Origin: Pseudopedobacter sp044361595
Lineage (GTDB): Bacteria > Bacteroidota > Bacteroidia > Sphingobacteriales > Sphingobacteriaceae
DNA: 64,000 nt
Assembly (NCBI GenBank): GCA_044361595.1
Contig: JBIKIN010000001.1
Span: 62,001 to 126,000 of the forward strand
Direction of reading: 5' to 3'
In this document: positions 25,354-34,250 of the stretch, in pieces
How the letters are laid out: every line of letters begins with the position of its first letter
Numbering within the stretch: position 1 is the stretch's first letter
Translations under genes and position numbers: made by a program
Notes under the pieces: generated by a model
The model's database searches: none
Told to the model about the DNA's origin: nothing
Seen by the model: the letters and a program-made list of their open reading frames with translations, nothing else

Positions 25354-28248
25354 TCAATTTTTTATAATTTTATTTGTACTTAATATTTTATTGGCTCTAA
25401 AAATGTTTATAAAATATACTCCAGAATTATTTTCTGTAATATAAAGCTTTATTAAAGTTTCTTGATCAACTATTTTTGATTGTAATTTGCTCCCTATTAT
25501 ATCTGTTAAGATTAGTATATCACCTTTGGCTAAACCTACAATAGTCACTTCACTAGTAACTGGATTTGGATAAACAGATGGTTTAGAAATAATCCCATAA
25601 TTAATTGAAGTTAATTTACTGTTGGTAGTTTTACCATCCAAATCTACTTGGCTTAAATGGTAATAGTTTGCGCCAATAACTGGATTTTTATCCGTAAAAT
25701 AATAATCTAATGGCTTTGCGCTATTATTTGCACCATTAACCCTTCCAATTTTATAAAATTGAACACCATCAATTGATTTCAGCACATCAAAATGAGAATT
25801 ATTTTGTTCTGATGCGGTACTCCATTTTAAAACTATTTCTGAAGCTTTTTTTTGAGCTGTAAAAGAGGTTAGTGAAACTGGTAAGGTTGTATTATTGTAG
25901 GTTAATTTTATTTGACCATTTGCTCCTGGACCTCCTACTTTAGAAACACCTGAGGAATATCCACCACTACCACCCCCACCAGGGATTAACCCTGCTAAAC
26001 CCACTGTTTCCGTGTTTACTGCATCGCCTCCTGCTCCACCATTTGCGCCATCACCGCCTGCGCCACTTGTTTCACTAAAAACGCCATCTCCTCCACTAGT
26101 ACCTTTAATTGCAATGTTTCCACCAGCATCTAAATCTAAGCTTACTAAAGCTATGGCTGTTCCATTACCTGTAACAGTAACACTTGGTATACTACTATAA
26201 CCCGAACCTTGGCTTAAAGCTGTGATAAAACTTAATATACCGGAAGATATTGATATTTTTGAAGTTGCACCAGTGCCACCTCCACCAGATATAGCTGCTG
26301 TTGGAGTTGCAGAATAGCCACTGCCCACGTTAGTAATAGACATGCCATAAATACCTCCTAAAACACCACCTGCACCCCCACCATTATGAGAATTTGCACC
26401 TGTTCCGGCTGCACCACCAGAAGCTGTAATGGTGGCTATTGCAGGGCCAGAAAATTCTGACTTACCGCCTTGTTTACCACTACAATTTGCAGATAATGTT
26501 GTTCCGGCGGTTCCTCCAGTACCTACAGTAATTGTATACACAGTCCCGGGAACAACATTTACAGTATTTTTAACGTATGACCCGCCACCGCCACCTCCGC
26601 CAGCTCTACCCAAAGTTCCTACTGCTGACCCTCCACTCCCACCTGCACCCCAACACTCTACATCTACAGAAGTAACACCTGGCGGGCATGTCCATGTGGT
26701 TGAGTTATTAAAAATCACCTCAGAATTAATAGGAATTGAAAGTGAGGATAACCGATCATTAAGCTGTGCCATAAATAAACTAGGAATTGCAGTAATAAAG
26801 ATTCCATTAGATTCTTTGATACCCAATGGTTCTGAGGTCATAAACCCTACATTGGTTATTGTTCCTTTAAATCCAACAGCCCAATTTCTATGATCACCCT
26901 GAGGGTCTTGCAAAACCATACTATTACCCATACAATTCCAAAACATAATTTGCGATCCTGCCCAACCATGCCCTGAACCTGAAGTAGACCTATTTTCCAC
27001 ATCTAGTTTACCATTACCAACAATTCGATCAAATAATATACCAGTTGCCCATCTTTGATGAGGTCCAATATTATTCTGTTGGGAAGTGGCGGTACAGTTA
27101 TAAAATACATTTGGACCTGCCGTTATAGAACCAGTTACATAATCATGTCTACCACTACGTGTAGTGCAATTCTTAACTAATGTTCGTTGTCCATCAACAT
27201 TAAAAGAATAGCGCCTACCTCCAGTAATTTGAGACTTTGCATCTAACATTTTACACTTATCAATAGTTATGAAACTTGCATTTCTGTTTACATTTACTCC
27301 AGTAAATCCGAAATAATATATTTCTAAGTTAGACGCCCAAGCATTTTTTATATTTATAAATTCTACTGCTTCCCATCCGTGATTTTCATCTGTATTTGAA
27401 GCATAGGTAGAGGAAATTCGCATATTCTCTATGCCACATTTTTGTATCCTATAATCATTAAACTTTACTACTTCAGCAGTTGTATATAATGGATTAATTA
27501 CATCCATAACTGGGGCATCAAAAGAAATTATATTTCCATTTACAGCAGTTACCTTCCTTTCATAATAAACATCATAAGTTGAAGGAGTCCAATTTACAGT
27601 TTGAGCATCAGAACCTGGAAGTGTACTTAAAATATCCATTTTCAATAAAGAAACCCAAGCTTGATTAGGAATATGATGAATAAAAACATCATTACCTACA
27701 GCAAATGTATGACCGTTTGAAACGGTAACTTGCTTTGCACCAATAGGTACATAAGAGTCAGTAACGGCTTTTAATGAGGAATTTGAAAGAGCAGTTCCGG
27801 TACTACCTGCAAATCTAAACAAGGTATACTGAGAGGTTTTAGTGGCTACAAAATGAGTCCCATTTCCCTCTCCTCTTAAAACAATTCCACTTTCTGTGAT
27901 ATTAATTGGATCACTTACGTTATATGTTCCTGCTTTAAACAAAATTGCCCCTCTAAAACCATTGGCATCGGGTGTTAAAGCTGCAACTTCGTTAATTGCA
28001 TTTTGTATATTAGCTAGATTATCACCTGAAACAGGATTTATAGTTTTTACAACCGAAATTGTTGGAATAGCAAATTCACTATTCATATAACCTACTCCAC
28101 TAAAATCGGGAACTGTATTTCCTTTAGCATCGGCAGTATAATTTAATCTACCATTTGTTCCTACTGAAACCAAACTAGAAGTTTGTGCTAAACAAGGTAA
28201 ACAACCTGCAATTAAGAGAAAAATAGAAAACCTTAATTTAATACTCAT
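25354..28248 (-). CDS. T9SS-secreted beta-helix protein with Gly-rich domain and sorting tail
   Basis: A 964-residue modular protein. A signal peptide (ends CLAQ, residue 21) precedes a pectate-lyase-like beta-helix (about 60-510: LANIQNAINEVAALTPDANG, GIVLRGEGNGTHF, GPHQRWATGILFDRIVGNGK, GSGHGWAGSQIMFWNCMG). Then comes a glycine-rich domain (about 525-800: VECWGAGGSGGSAVG, GGGGGGGSYV) split by a module at about 633-713 with two GSGYSxxPT units, like the SusD insertion. The C-terminus has an Ig-like segment (LTSFTAQKKASEIVLKWSTA) and a T9SS type A tail (VYPNPVTSEVTIVG). It should be surface-anchored or released. Catalytic residues are not identified; lyase activity is inferred. Its start overlaps the esterase stop by 4 nt. 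Confidence 0.82.
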   Translation of the reverse strand: MSIKLRFSIFLLIAGCLPCLAQTSSLVSVGTNGRLNYTADAKGNTVPDFSGVGYMNSEFAIPTISVVKTINPVSGDNLANIQNAINEVAALTPDANGFRGAILFKAGTYNVSDPINITESGIVLRGEGNGTHFVATKTSQYTLFRFAGSTGTALSNSSLKAVTDSYVPIGAKQVTVSNGHTFAVGNDVFIHHIPNQAWVSLLKMDILSTLPGSDAQTVNWTPSTYDVYYERKVTAVNGNIISFDAPVMDVINPLYTTAEVVKFNDYRIQKCGIENMRISSTYASNTDENHGWEAVEFINIKNAWASNLEIYYFGFTGVNVNRNASFITIDKCKMLDAKSQITGGRRYSFNVDGQRTLVKNCTTRSGRHDYVTGSITAGPNVFYNCTATSQQNNIGPHQRWATGILFDRIVGNGKLDVENRSTSGSGHGWAGSQIMFWNCMGNSMVLQDPQGDHRNWAVGFKGTITNVGFMTSEPLGIKESNGIFITAIPSLFMAQLNDRLSSLSIPINSEVIFNNSTTWTCPPGVTSVDVECWGAGGSGGSAVGTLGRAGGGGGGGSYVKNTVNVVPGTVYTITVGTGGTAGTTLSANCSGKQGGKSEFSGPAIATITASGGAAGTGANSHNGGGAGGVLGGIYGMSITNVGSGYSATPTAAISGGGGTGATSKISISSGILSFITALSQGSGYSSIPSVTVTGNGTAIALVSLDLDAGGNIAIKGTSGGDGVFSETSGAGGDGANGGAGGDAVNTETVGLAGLIPGGGGSGGYSSGVSKVGGPGANGQIKLTYNNTTLPVSLTSFTAQKKASEIVLKWSTASEQNNSHFDVLKSIDGVQFYKIGRVNGANNSAKPLDYYFTDKNPVIGANYYHLSQVDLDGKTTNSKLTSINYGIISKPSVYPNPVTSEVTIVGLAKGDILILTDIIGSKLQSKIVDQETLIKLYITENNSGVYFINIFRANKILSTNKIIKN

Positions 28249-29135
28249 TTAAACTCTTTTAAACTATAAATAAATTTTAGAATTGCGTTATTTATCTCGG
28301 CATTTTGCTCAGAGCTAAACTGACCATGTAAACCTCCAGGAATAGTCATAAATTCATTTTTCACACCCAGTTCGTCTAGTTTTTTCTTTAAGTCTATTGA
28401 TTGTTGAATAGGTACAGTTGGATCTGCGTCACCATGCACTATAAATATGGGAGGGCTGTTTTTTTTAACCTGATAAATTGGAGAAACTGATTCTATAAAG
28501 GCTTGATCGGTTACTTTAGATCCTAACCATTTCTTTTCAGAACCACTTCTAAACTTGCCATATCTTTTATCACCAACATCAACAATCCCATATTTATCAA
28601 TAATTGCCGCAACCTTAATATTTTTCACACCAGGGCAATTGGTATCAAATCTATTGTCATTAGCCAATAATCCGCCCATTAATGCTAAATGACCGCCAGC
28701 AGAACCACCCATAATCACAATCTTATTGACATCGATATTTAAAGCTTTTGCATTTTTTATAAGGTATATGAGTGCACATCTAGCATCTTCTACAGCGGCT
28801 GGTGCAGTTGCTTGTCCGCTTAAGCGATAAGCAATATTTGCTACCGCAAAACCTGCTTTAAAATAAGAACTGAAACCACCTTGAGTATCTTTTGAGCCTC
28901 CACTCCAACCACCACCATGAATATTGATGATTGCCGGGGACAAACCTTTTTCTTGAGCTGGTAAATAAAGATCCATTTTTCCTTCCCAACCTGGTGAAGA
29001 AGTATAAACTACATTGAGCTGACTGCTATAACCAGTTGGATATGCTACTTTTCTAATAACTGGAACCACTTCTTCTTGTGCCGAAGCGATAAATGTTAGG
29101 GATAGAAAACCTAAAAGAATAGATAATTTTTTCAT
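28245..29135 (-). CDS. Secreted alpha/beta-hydrolase, carbohydrate esterase-like (BD-FAE type)
   Basis: A 296-residue protein with a signal peptide (ends ASAQ, residue 19). Motifs: oxyanion-hole INIHGGGWSGGS, nucleophile elbow MGGSAGGHLA, acid Asp in VHGDADPTVP, and catalytic His in GGLHGQF. This HGGG/GxSxG architecture is common among acetyl- and feruloyl-esterases in PULs, so it probably removes ester groups from the target glycan; the acyl group is unknown. It overlaps the beta-helix gene by 4 nt. A decayed relative of its 3' end lies at 24765-24906. Confidence 0.85.
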   Translation of the reverse strand: MKKLSILLGFLSLTFIASAQEEVVPVIRKVAYPTGYSSQLNVVYTSSPGWEGKMDLYLPAQEKGLSPAIINIHGGGWSGGSKDTQGGFSSYFKAGFAVANIAYRLSGQATAPAAVEDARCALIYLIKNAKALNIDVNKIVIMGGSAGGHLALMGGLLANDNRFDTNCPGVKNIKVAAIIDKYGIVDVGDKRYGKFRSGSEKKWLGSKVTDQAFIESVSPIYQVKKNSPPIFIVHGDADPTVPIQQSIDLKKKLDELGVKNEFMTIPGGLHGQFSSEQNAEINNAILKFIYSLKEFK

Positions 29136-29216
29136 ATTGGTTAATTAGAATTTGAATTAAAAGGAAGCATTTGAAATAGGCAAGTGAAATTTTATCTACC
29201 CGCCCTTTAAAAAAAA

Positions 29217-29252
29217 TAGTCATCAGGAAACTTTCAAGTCTACTGATGACTA
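29217..29252 (-). terminator. Terminator after the T9SS gene
   Basis: TAGTCATCAG and CTGATGACTA form a perfect 10-bp stem (29217-29226 with 29243-29252). On the minus strand it is followed by a run of at least eight T residues (complement of the A-run before 29217). It ends transcription of 29270-30706, so the esterase gene likely has its own promoter or depends on read-through. Confidence 0.82.
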
Positions 29253-29269
29253 AAATGATTTAGCGAAAA

Positions 29270-30706
29270 TTACCTTACAAATTTTTTATTTATTAACTGA
29301 TTGCCATCTTTATAAGTTGCAATGTAAACTCCACTTCCTAATAAATCTGGTAAGGAAATAGAAAAATCATTATTACCCTTGGTTACCGTTAATGATTGTT
29401 CTACTATTTTCTGACCAGAAACAGAATAAACAACAAACTGTCCTTTATAATCTTGATCGGATTTAATATTAATTTTCAAATCTGAAGTATTTACTGAAGA
29501 AAAAACCTGCATAGACAACCCATCAAAACCCATATTTACAGCAATTTCGTTACTTAAAGTTGTTTTTCCATCTAAATCAACTTGGTTTAAACGGTAATAA
29601 TTTGTGCCTGATGCTGGGTTAAAATCTAAAAATGAATAATCTATTAATGTGTTACTGTTACCAGCACCAGACTTGCGTCCAATGTTAGAAAAAACTTTTC
29701 CGTCTGTTGATCTTTCTATTTCAAAATGAGAATTATTTTGCTCTGAAGCTGTAGCCCATTTCAATTGAACTGATGAAGACTGTTTTTGAGCAGTAAATGA
29801 AGTTAAGGTAACTGGTAAGGTAACCAAATTTGCTAAATAATCTGTGTAAAGAAAGTTATCTAAAAATGAATCAGCATTATCACTAGATGCGTAGGCATTA
29901 AATAAAAATGCGTTCAAAGCAGTTGCAGATGCTAAATCTCCGGCAGTAAAATCCGCAACACCTGCACTAATAAACAATTGGGTGTTATTTAACCAGATTT
30001 GCCAGTTATTTGCAGCTATATTATAATTTGTAGCTCCACGAGCATAAGTACTCGCTGCACCTGAGTTATTACAATATATCTCAATTTTATGCTCGCTATT
30101 TGGTGTAAAATTTATACTTGGATTAACAGTAGTATTAATATTTGAATATGTGGTTCCTGCTCTTGCAGCAAAAGTATGAGTTGATGCTCCTAAAGTCCAT
30201 CTCAAAGTTGCGAATGATTTTGCTGTGGCGTCTGCTGGAAGATTAGCACTATTAGAATAGGCATCAGTTCCTGTTGTAGTTCCCCCATCATTACCTATAG
30301 AGAATAAATAAGTTCCAACTGCCCCAGCACCAAACCTTATATTGAATTGCATACTAAAAACATTTGTTCCAGGAATACCATAAATCGAGAATTTATTAAT
30401 GGCACTATTATCAGTGGCCTTAATTTTTAAACTAGAATTTATTGCTGCAGTAAAACCTGTATTTACTAACTCAAAACTTCCCGGGTTTCCCGTACTAGAA
30501 CTTAACCTTAATCTTGCTATTTGTGGAGAAGATGGATCTAACAACTCCGGTGTTGTGGCAGTCGAATTACTTCTTAAACTTCCCCCAACAGCTAGCGGAA
30601 ATGTTCCTGCGGTTTGAGACCCAAAACCATATGTCCATGCAGTTTGAGCTTTTAAAGAGAATACAGACCCTAAAAGAATGATTGTAATTAGTAGTTTTTT
30701 CATCAT
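29270..30706 (-). CDS. T9SS-secreted protein of unknown function in the PUL
   Basis: A 478-residue protein with a signal peptide (to about residue 20, SLKAQ), a Ser/Thr/Asn-rich beta-type region (about 20-290, e.g. FSMQFNIRFGAGAVG and HKIEIYCNNSG) reminiscent of a concanavalin-like or carbohydrate-binding jelly roll, an Ig-like segment (LTSFTAQKQSSSVQLKWATA) and a T9SS tail ending QLINKKFVR. The Ig-like segment is clearly paralogous to that of the beta-helix protein at 25354-28248. Surface location is expected. I cannot name the enzyme or binding family. Its leader has the shared PUL motif, so it is probably induced with the locus. Confidence 0.75.
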   Translation of the reverse strand: MMKKLLITIILLGSVFSLKAQTAWTYGFGSQTAGTFPLAVGGSLRSNSTATTPELLDPSSPQIARLRLSSSTGNPGSFELVNTGFTAAINSSLKIKATDNSAINKFSIYGIPGTNVFSMQFNIRFGAGAVGTYLFSIGNDGGTTTGTDAYSNSANLPADATAKSFATLRWTLGASTHTFAARAGTTYSNINTTVNPSINFTPNSEHKIEIYCNNSGAASTYARGATNYNIAANNWQIWLNNTQLFISAGVADFTAGDLASATALNAFLFNAYASSDNADSFLDNFLYTDYLANLVTLPVTLTSFTAQKQSSSVQLKWATASEQNNSHFEIERSTDGKVFSNIGRKSGAGNSNTLIDYSFLDFNPASGTNYYRLNQVDLDGKTTLSNEIAVNMGFDGLSMQVFSSVNTSDLKINIKSDQDYKGQFVVYSVSGQKIVEQSLTVTKGNNDFSISLPDLLGSGVYIATYKDGNQLINKKFVR

Positions 30707-31140
30707 GTTTAATTTTTATTGATTTTAAATAATTGGTTTATTTATGTAGTTAGTTTTATTGATTTTTATCTTTAGTCATAAAACGATTATTTAATCATGC
30801 TCAGATTAATTCAATATTTTTTTATTAACTAAATCATCATTTTAATACATTAAATCAAAAAGCAATCTGATTAATATTGAAATCATGAAACTCATCTTAA
30901 TTAAAATAAGCATTTAAAAAGGTGCTTAAACAGTCTAAATAATTGGAAAATAAATGTGATGTTTATTTTTTTTTAGGTAGTGTAAAATCTTAAAAGTATT
31001 GGGGTAAAATATTAATTATCGCCTATTATCTTATCCAATAAATACTTAACCTTAAAAATTAAAGGCTAATATTTAATATTTAGCAACTAGATTTCCAAAA
31101 CCGTTATATATTTACTAATATTAATTTTTATTTAGACTTT
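30707..31140. other. 434-bp intergenic region between divergent genes
   Basis: A very AT-rich gap separating the PUL (minus) from the ankyrin gene (plus). Apart from the regulator-like repeats at 30979-31016 I see no gene, terminator or structured RNA. It must hold promoters for both directions, but no clear TAnnTTTG box was found. Confidence 0.5.
30979..31016 (-). promoter_or_regulatory. Candidate PUL operator upstream of the T9SS gene
   Basis: AGTGTAAAATCTTAAA (30979-30994) matches the susC site AGAGGAAAATCTTAAA at 14 of 16 positions. A second copy, GGGGTAAAATATTAAT (31001-31016), follows with a 22-bp period. It lies 273-310 bp upstream of the gene start, implying a long leader if it acts as a promoter-proximal site. 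Confidence 0.5.
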
Positions 31141-31791
31141 ATGGAGCAATCTTATTTAGAAGAACTAATTATTAATAATGATGAAGTCGCAATTAGAGAA
31201 CTACTTGCTAAAGACTCTTCTATTTTATTGAAAACAACTTCTCAAGGTGTTTCTCCTTTAATGCTCTCTTGTTATTTTAATAAACCTACAATTACAAACG
31301 CAATTATAGATTTTTTAGAAAATTTAACATTATTTGAAGCTGCCGCAGCTGGTAAATTTGATGAAGTAGCACATTTGGTATTTAAGTTCCCTAGTACTAT
31401 TAATGATTACTCTGAAGATGGCTTTACAGCTTTGGGCTTAGCTTGTTTTTTTGGTAATGAAGAAGTTGCTAGGTATTTGGTACTAAAAGGCGCCGATGTT
31501 AATTTAGTGTCTAATAATGGTTATCACGTAGCTCCATTACACTCTGCAATTGCTGGTAATTTCACAAGCATAGCCAAAATGCTTTTAGAAAACGATGCAA
31601 ATGTTAATGTTTTTCAAACTTCGGGAACTAGTCCGTTACATTTAGCAGCACAGCATGGAAATATTGAAGTTATAATTGCTCTTTTAGAAAAAGGTGCAGA
31701 CGTAAACGTTAGGATGGAGGGTGGCAAACTACCTAGCGACTTAGCTAAAGACAAAGGATTTTTAGAAATTGCTGAGATTCTTAGTGCTTAA
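31141..31791 (+). CDS. Ankyrin-repeat protein
   Basis: A 216-residue soluble protein made of about five ankyrin repeats. The clearest units are DGFTALGLACFFGNEEVARYL, GYHVAPLHSAIAGNFTSIAKML and GTSPLHLAAQHGNIEVIIALL, each with the helix-turn-helix and the ...KGADVN loop. There is no signal peptide, so it is a cytoplasmic protein-protein interaction scaffold with unknown partner. It converges with the PspC gene at a distance of 4 bp, with no obvious terminator between them. Confidence 0.88.
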   Translation: MEQSYLEELIINNDEVAIRELLAKDSSILLKTTSQGVSPLMLSCYFNKPTITNAIIDFLENLTLFEAAAAGKFDEVAHLVFKFPSTINDYSEDGFTALGLACFFGNEEVARYLVLKGADVNLVSNNGYHVAPLHSAIAGNFTSIAKMLLENDANVNVFQTSGTSPLHLAAQHGNIEVIIALLEKGADVNVRMEGGKLPSDLAKDKGFLEIAEILSA

Positions 31792-31795
31792 ATAA

Positions 31796-32017
31796 TTACA
31801 TTTCTTTAGACTGAATACGTATTTTTTTGACATAATTTCTAATGTCTAAGAAAAATGCTGCAAAGAAATAAAACACCAATGGAAAGCCCACAGCTAAAAA
31901 AGAAGTATAAATAAAAAACAGTCTAATTTTAGATTGTGAGATGTTAAATTTCTCTCCCAAATAAGTGCAAACCCCAAAAGAGTGGCGTTCAAAAAAGATT
32001 AAAATTTTACTTAACAT
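31796..32017 (-). CDS. PspC domain membrane protein
   Basis: A 73-residue PspC-domain protein: FFERHSFGVCTYLGEKFNISQSK, then a hydrophobic segment (about residues 33-58) and a short basic tail. PspC proteins sit in the inner membrane and in some bacteria sense envelope stress, but no other psp gene is visible here. The start overlaps the end of the DUF2851 gene by 7 nt, so the two form one operon. Confidence 0.82.
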   Translation of the reverse strand: MLSKILIFFERHSFGVCTYLGEKFNISQSKIRLFFIYTSFLAVGFPLVFYFFAAFFLDIRNYVKKIRIQSKEM

Positions 32018-33306
32018 ATGTTTTTACTTAATAAGTTAATTCCAAGCGTACAATTTAAGCATTTTTTTTGATCACAATGATATTTTTTTAATTGTATTAA
32101 TGCCTGTGTATCAAATGCATTAGAAAAGCTATATCCTAATTCTCCAAATTTCTTTATAATGGCGTTATTTTCTGGTTTTAAATTTTCCAACAAATTTAAG
32201 GCTTTATCAATATAGTTTTTTTGACCCGTTTGCTTCCCATAAAAAAATAATAAGGGCGAAATGGTATTGATGAGAATAGAATTTACACTTTCTTTTCCTA
32301 ATACTAAACTTCTTTTTTGATCTAGAATTTTATTGAACTGGTAATGTGTTTCCCAATATGGGTTTACTGGTAGATCTTCAAAAAAAGATAGATAGTCTTT
32401 AACATGTTTCACTTCTATAATTTTAGAAAGAAGATGTTGAGACTTGTTTACTAATGCAGCAAACTGTCCTAATCTTACAGTAGGAAAATTATCTGGTCGA
32501 GTTTTGGAAAACTTCCAAATGCTGATGTCTACTTCTGTTAATTGATGCTTCGCTTTTAAAAACTGATACTCTTTAACCAATAGTTTAGGATATTCTTCCA
32601 CAAATTTTTGATTTAAAAAACCAGCTACACCAAAAACAAGTGCATCTATATGTATTGGGTTGTTTTTATACTTTGCAAAAAGCAATTGCGGTAATTGATT
32701 TGCTAAAAGCTCAAAAGGTGAGCCGTTTACCTTAAAACCAAAGCTTTTTGCTAAAACAGTATAAAATGTATCTTCCCAGTTTTGCTTAGAGTTTTGATAA
32801 ATGAGGTTGATATCTTCAGATTTATACTCTAAGCGCTCCATCATCATTCTATCTAAACATTGCTGCTTAACTAAAGTATCAATGGTTTTTAAACTATTTT
32901 GACATGGTATCCAATAAGTGTTTTCTTTAAGTTGAAGGTAGTTTTCTATCACAATGCTATTAACAATATCCTTCAAAGCCAAGGTAGGAATTACTGTGCC
33001 ATCTGTTCTTTTAATTTCAACGTCATGTTCCCAAACAACATGCAAAATCACATTATCATAAGCTTTATCATGCTGGTGTTGATGTTTTAACCAATCGGAT
33101 GATTTGATATGTATCTCTACATTACCAGCCCATAAAGTATCCCCTATTTTTATTTTTGCTTCGCTAAAATCTGGACCAGCATCTAAATTATGTAATCCGA
33201 CAGAAGAAATGGAAACGGCTGTTCCATCCACAGTTTTAAGATTAAGCATTTTGAAACGCTTAAACTTCCAAATATAATGCAGTATTTCTTCTGATGATAG
33301 CACCAT
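32011..33306 (-). CDS. DUF2851 family protein
   Basis: A 431-residue cytoplasmic protein matching the Bacteroidota DUF2851 family: N-terminal EEILHYIWKFKRF, then GLHNLDAGPDFSEAKIKIGD, WAGNVEIHIKSSDW, and DNVILHVVWEHD, a cupin/nuclease-like beta region. The C-terminal half is helical and ends in a Cys-rich tail (CDQKKCLNCTLG) that could bind a metal. The function is unknown. It is coupled to the downstream pspC. Confidence 0.85.
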   Translation of the reverse strand: MVLSSEEILHYIWKFKRFKMLNLKTVDGTAVSISSVGLHNLDAGPDFSEAKIKIGDTLWAGNVEIHIKSSDWLKHQHQHDKAYDNVILHVVWEHDVEIKRTDGTVIPTLALKDIVNSIVIENYLQLKENTYWIPCQNSLKTIDTLVKQQCLDRMMMERLEYKSEDINLIYQNSKQNWEDTFYTVLAKSFGFKVNGSPFELLANQLPQLLFAKYKNNPIHIDALVFGVAGFLNQKFVEEYPKLLVKEYQFLKAKHQLTEVDISIWKFSKTRPDNFPTVRLGQFAALVNKSQHLLSKIIEVKHVKDYLSFFEDLPVNPYWETHYQFNKILDQKRSLVLGKESVNSILINTISPLLFFYGKQTGQKNYIDKALNLLENLKPENNAIIKKFGELGYSFSNAFDTQALIQLKKYHCDQKKCLNCTLGINLLSKNIC

Positions 33307-33341
33307 TAAATATATAGATTTTATTTTTCTATTAACATACC

Positions 33342-34250
33342 TTAAATGGCTGGCCTTGCTGTTTTCTTTTTGTAATTTGCAAGGATAACACCTGCTAAAA
33401 TTAAAGCAGTTGAAATAATTAGTCTACTGGTTATTTCCTCGTCTAAAATTAACCACCCTAAGAACAAAGCAACAACTACATTAAAATAGGTAAATATAGA
33501 CACCGTGGTAGATGGAAGTTTGCTTAAAGCATATAAATAAGATATAAAACCTGCTATAGAACCAAATAGCGTTAAGTAAAATACCGCCAAAATATCATGA
33601 TGCTCCCATACTTGAACATCAAATGGCGTATTAAATATAAAACCTCCTAACAATACTGTTGTGCCAGCAAATAACATCTGAATACATAAATCTACAAAAA
33701 TATGGCTATTCTCTCTATTAATAGATTTAGAATATACAGTACCAATACTCCAGCAAGCAACTGCAATTAATATACAGACAATCCCAGTTCTATATTCGGG
33801 TACCAAAAGGTTATCTAGGCTATTGTAAAACAAAAAAATCATGCCCAATAAACCAAGAATTACTCCTAAAATTATCTTAATAGATAGCTTCTCTTTCCCT
33901 GTACTCATGTTTATGGTCATAACCATTAAAGGGGAAAGTGTTGATAATAATGCCGTTAAGCCAGATGGAATAGTTTTTTCTCCATAAGTAGTTAAACCGT
34001 TAGCCAAAATCAGCATCAGCGACGCCAAAATAACGTTACCCAATAATCTCTGCCACGATGGAAAAACAATCTTTTTGCTAACAATAAGATAAATTAACAA
34101 AATAAGACCAGCCATAAAATGCCTTAATCCAACCACATAAACAGGTGGAATAGTCTGCACCGCAATTCTAATGGCTAAATAAGTTGTTCCCCAAAAAAAT
34201 GAGACGCCAAAAATGGCTAGTGAAAGCTTAATTGATGTTAAAGCTTTCAT
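33342..34250 (-). CDS. EamA family (DMT superfamily) transporter
   Basis: A 302-residue inner-membrane protein with about ten hydrophobic segments forming two EamA repeats (FGVSFFWGTTYLAIRIAV..., AVACWSIGTVYSKSI...). The family exports metabolites such as amino acids or nucleotides. Its start directly abuts the pyrF stop (0 bp), so they share a transcript. This might hint at a nucleobase-related substrate, but the family is too diverse to say. Confidence 0.88.
   Translation of the reverse strand: MKALTSIKLSLAIFGVSFFWGTTYLAIRIAVQTIPPVYVVGLRHFMAGLILLIYLIVSKKIVFPSWQRLLGNVILASLMLILANGLTTYGEKTIPSGLTALLSTLSPLMVMTINMSTGKEKLSIKIILGVILGLLGMIFLFYNSLDNLLVPEYRTGIVCILIAVACWSIGTVYSKSINRENSHIFVDLCIQMLFAGTTVLLGGFIFNTPFDVQVWEHHDILAVFYLTLFGSIAGFISYLYALSKLPSTTVSIFTYFNVVVALFLGWLILDEEITSRLIISTALILAGVILANYKKKTARPAI

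Noticed and set aside
26429..26893. A 154-codon plus-strand Pro/Ala-rich frame
   Set aside because: It is the antisense of the glycine-rich domain of the beta-helix protein (Gly codons read as Pro), a known source of long false frames.
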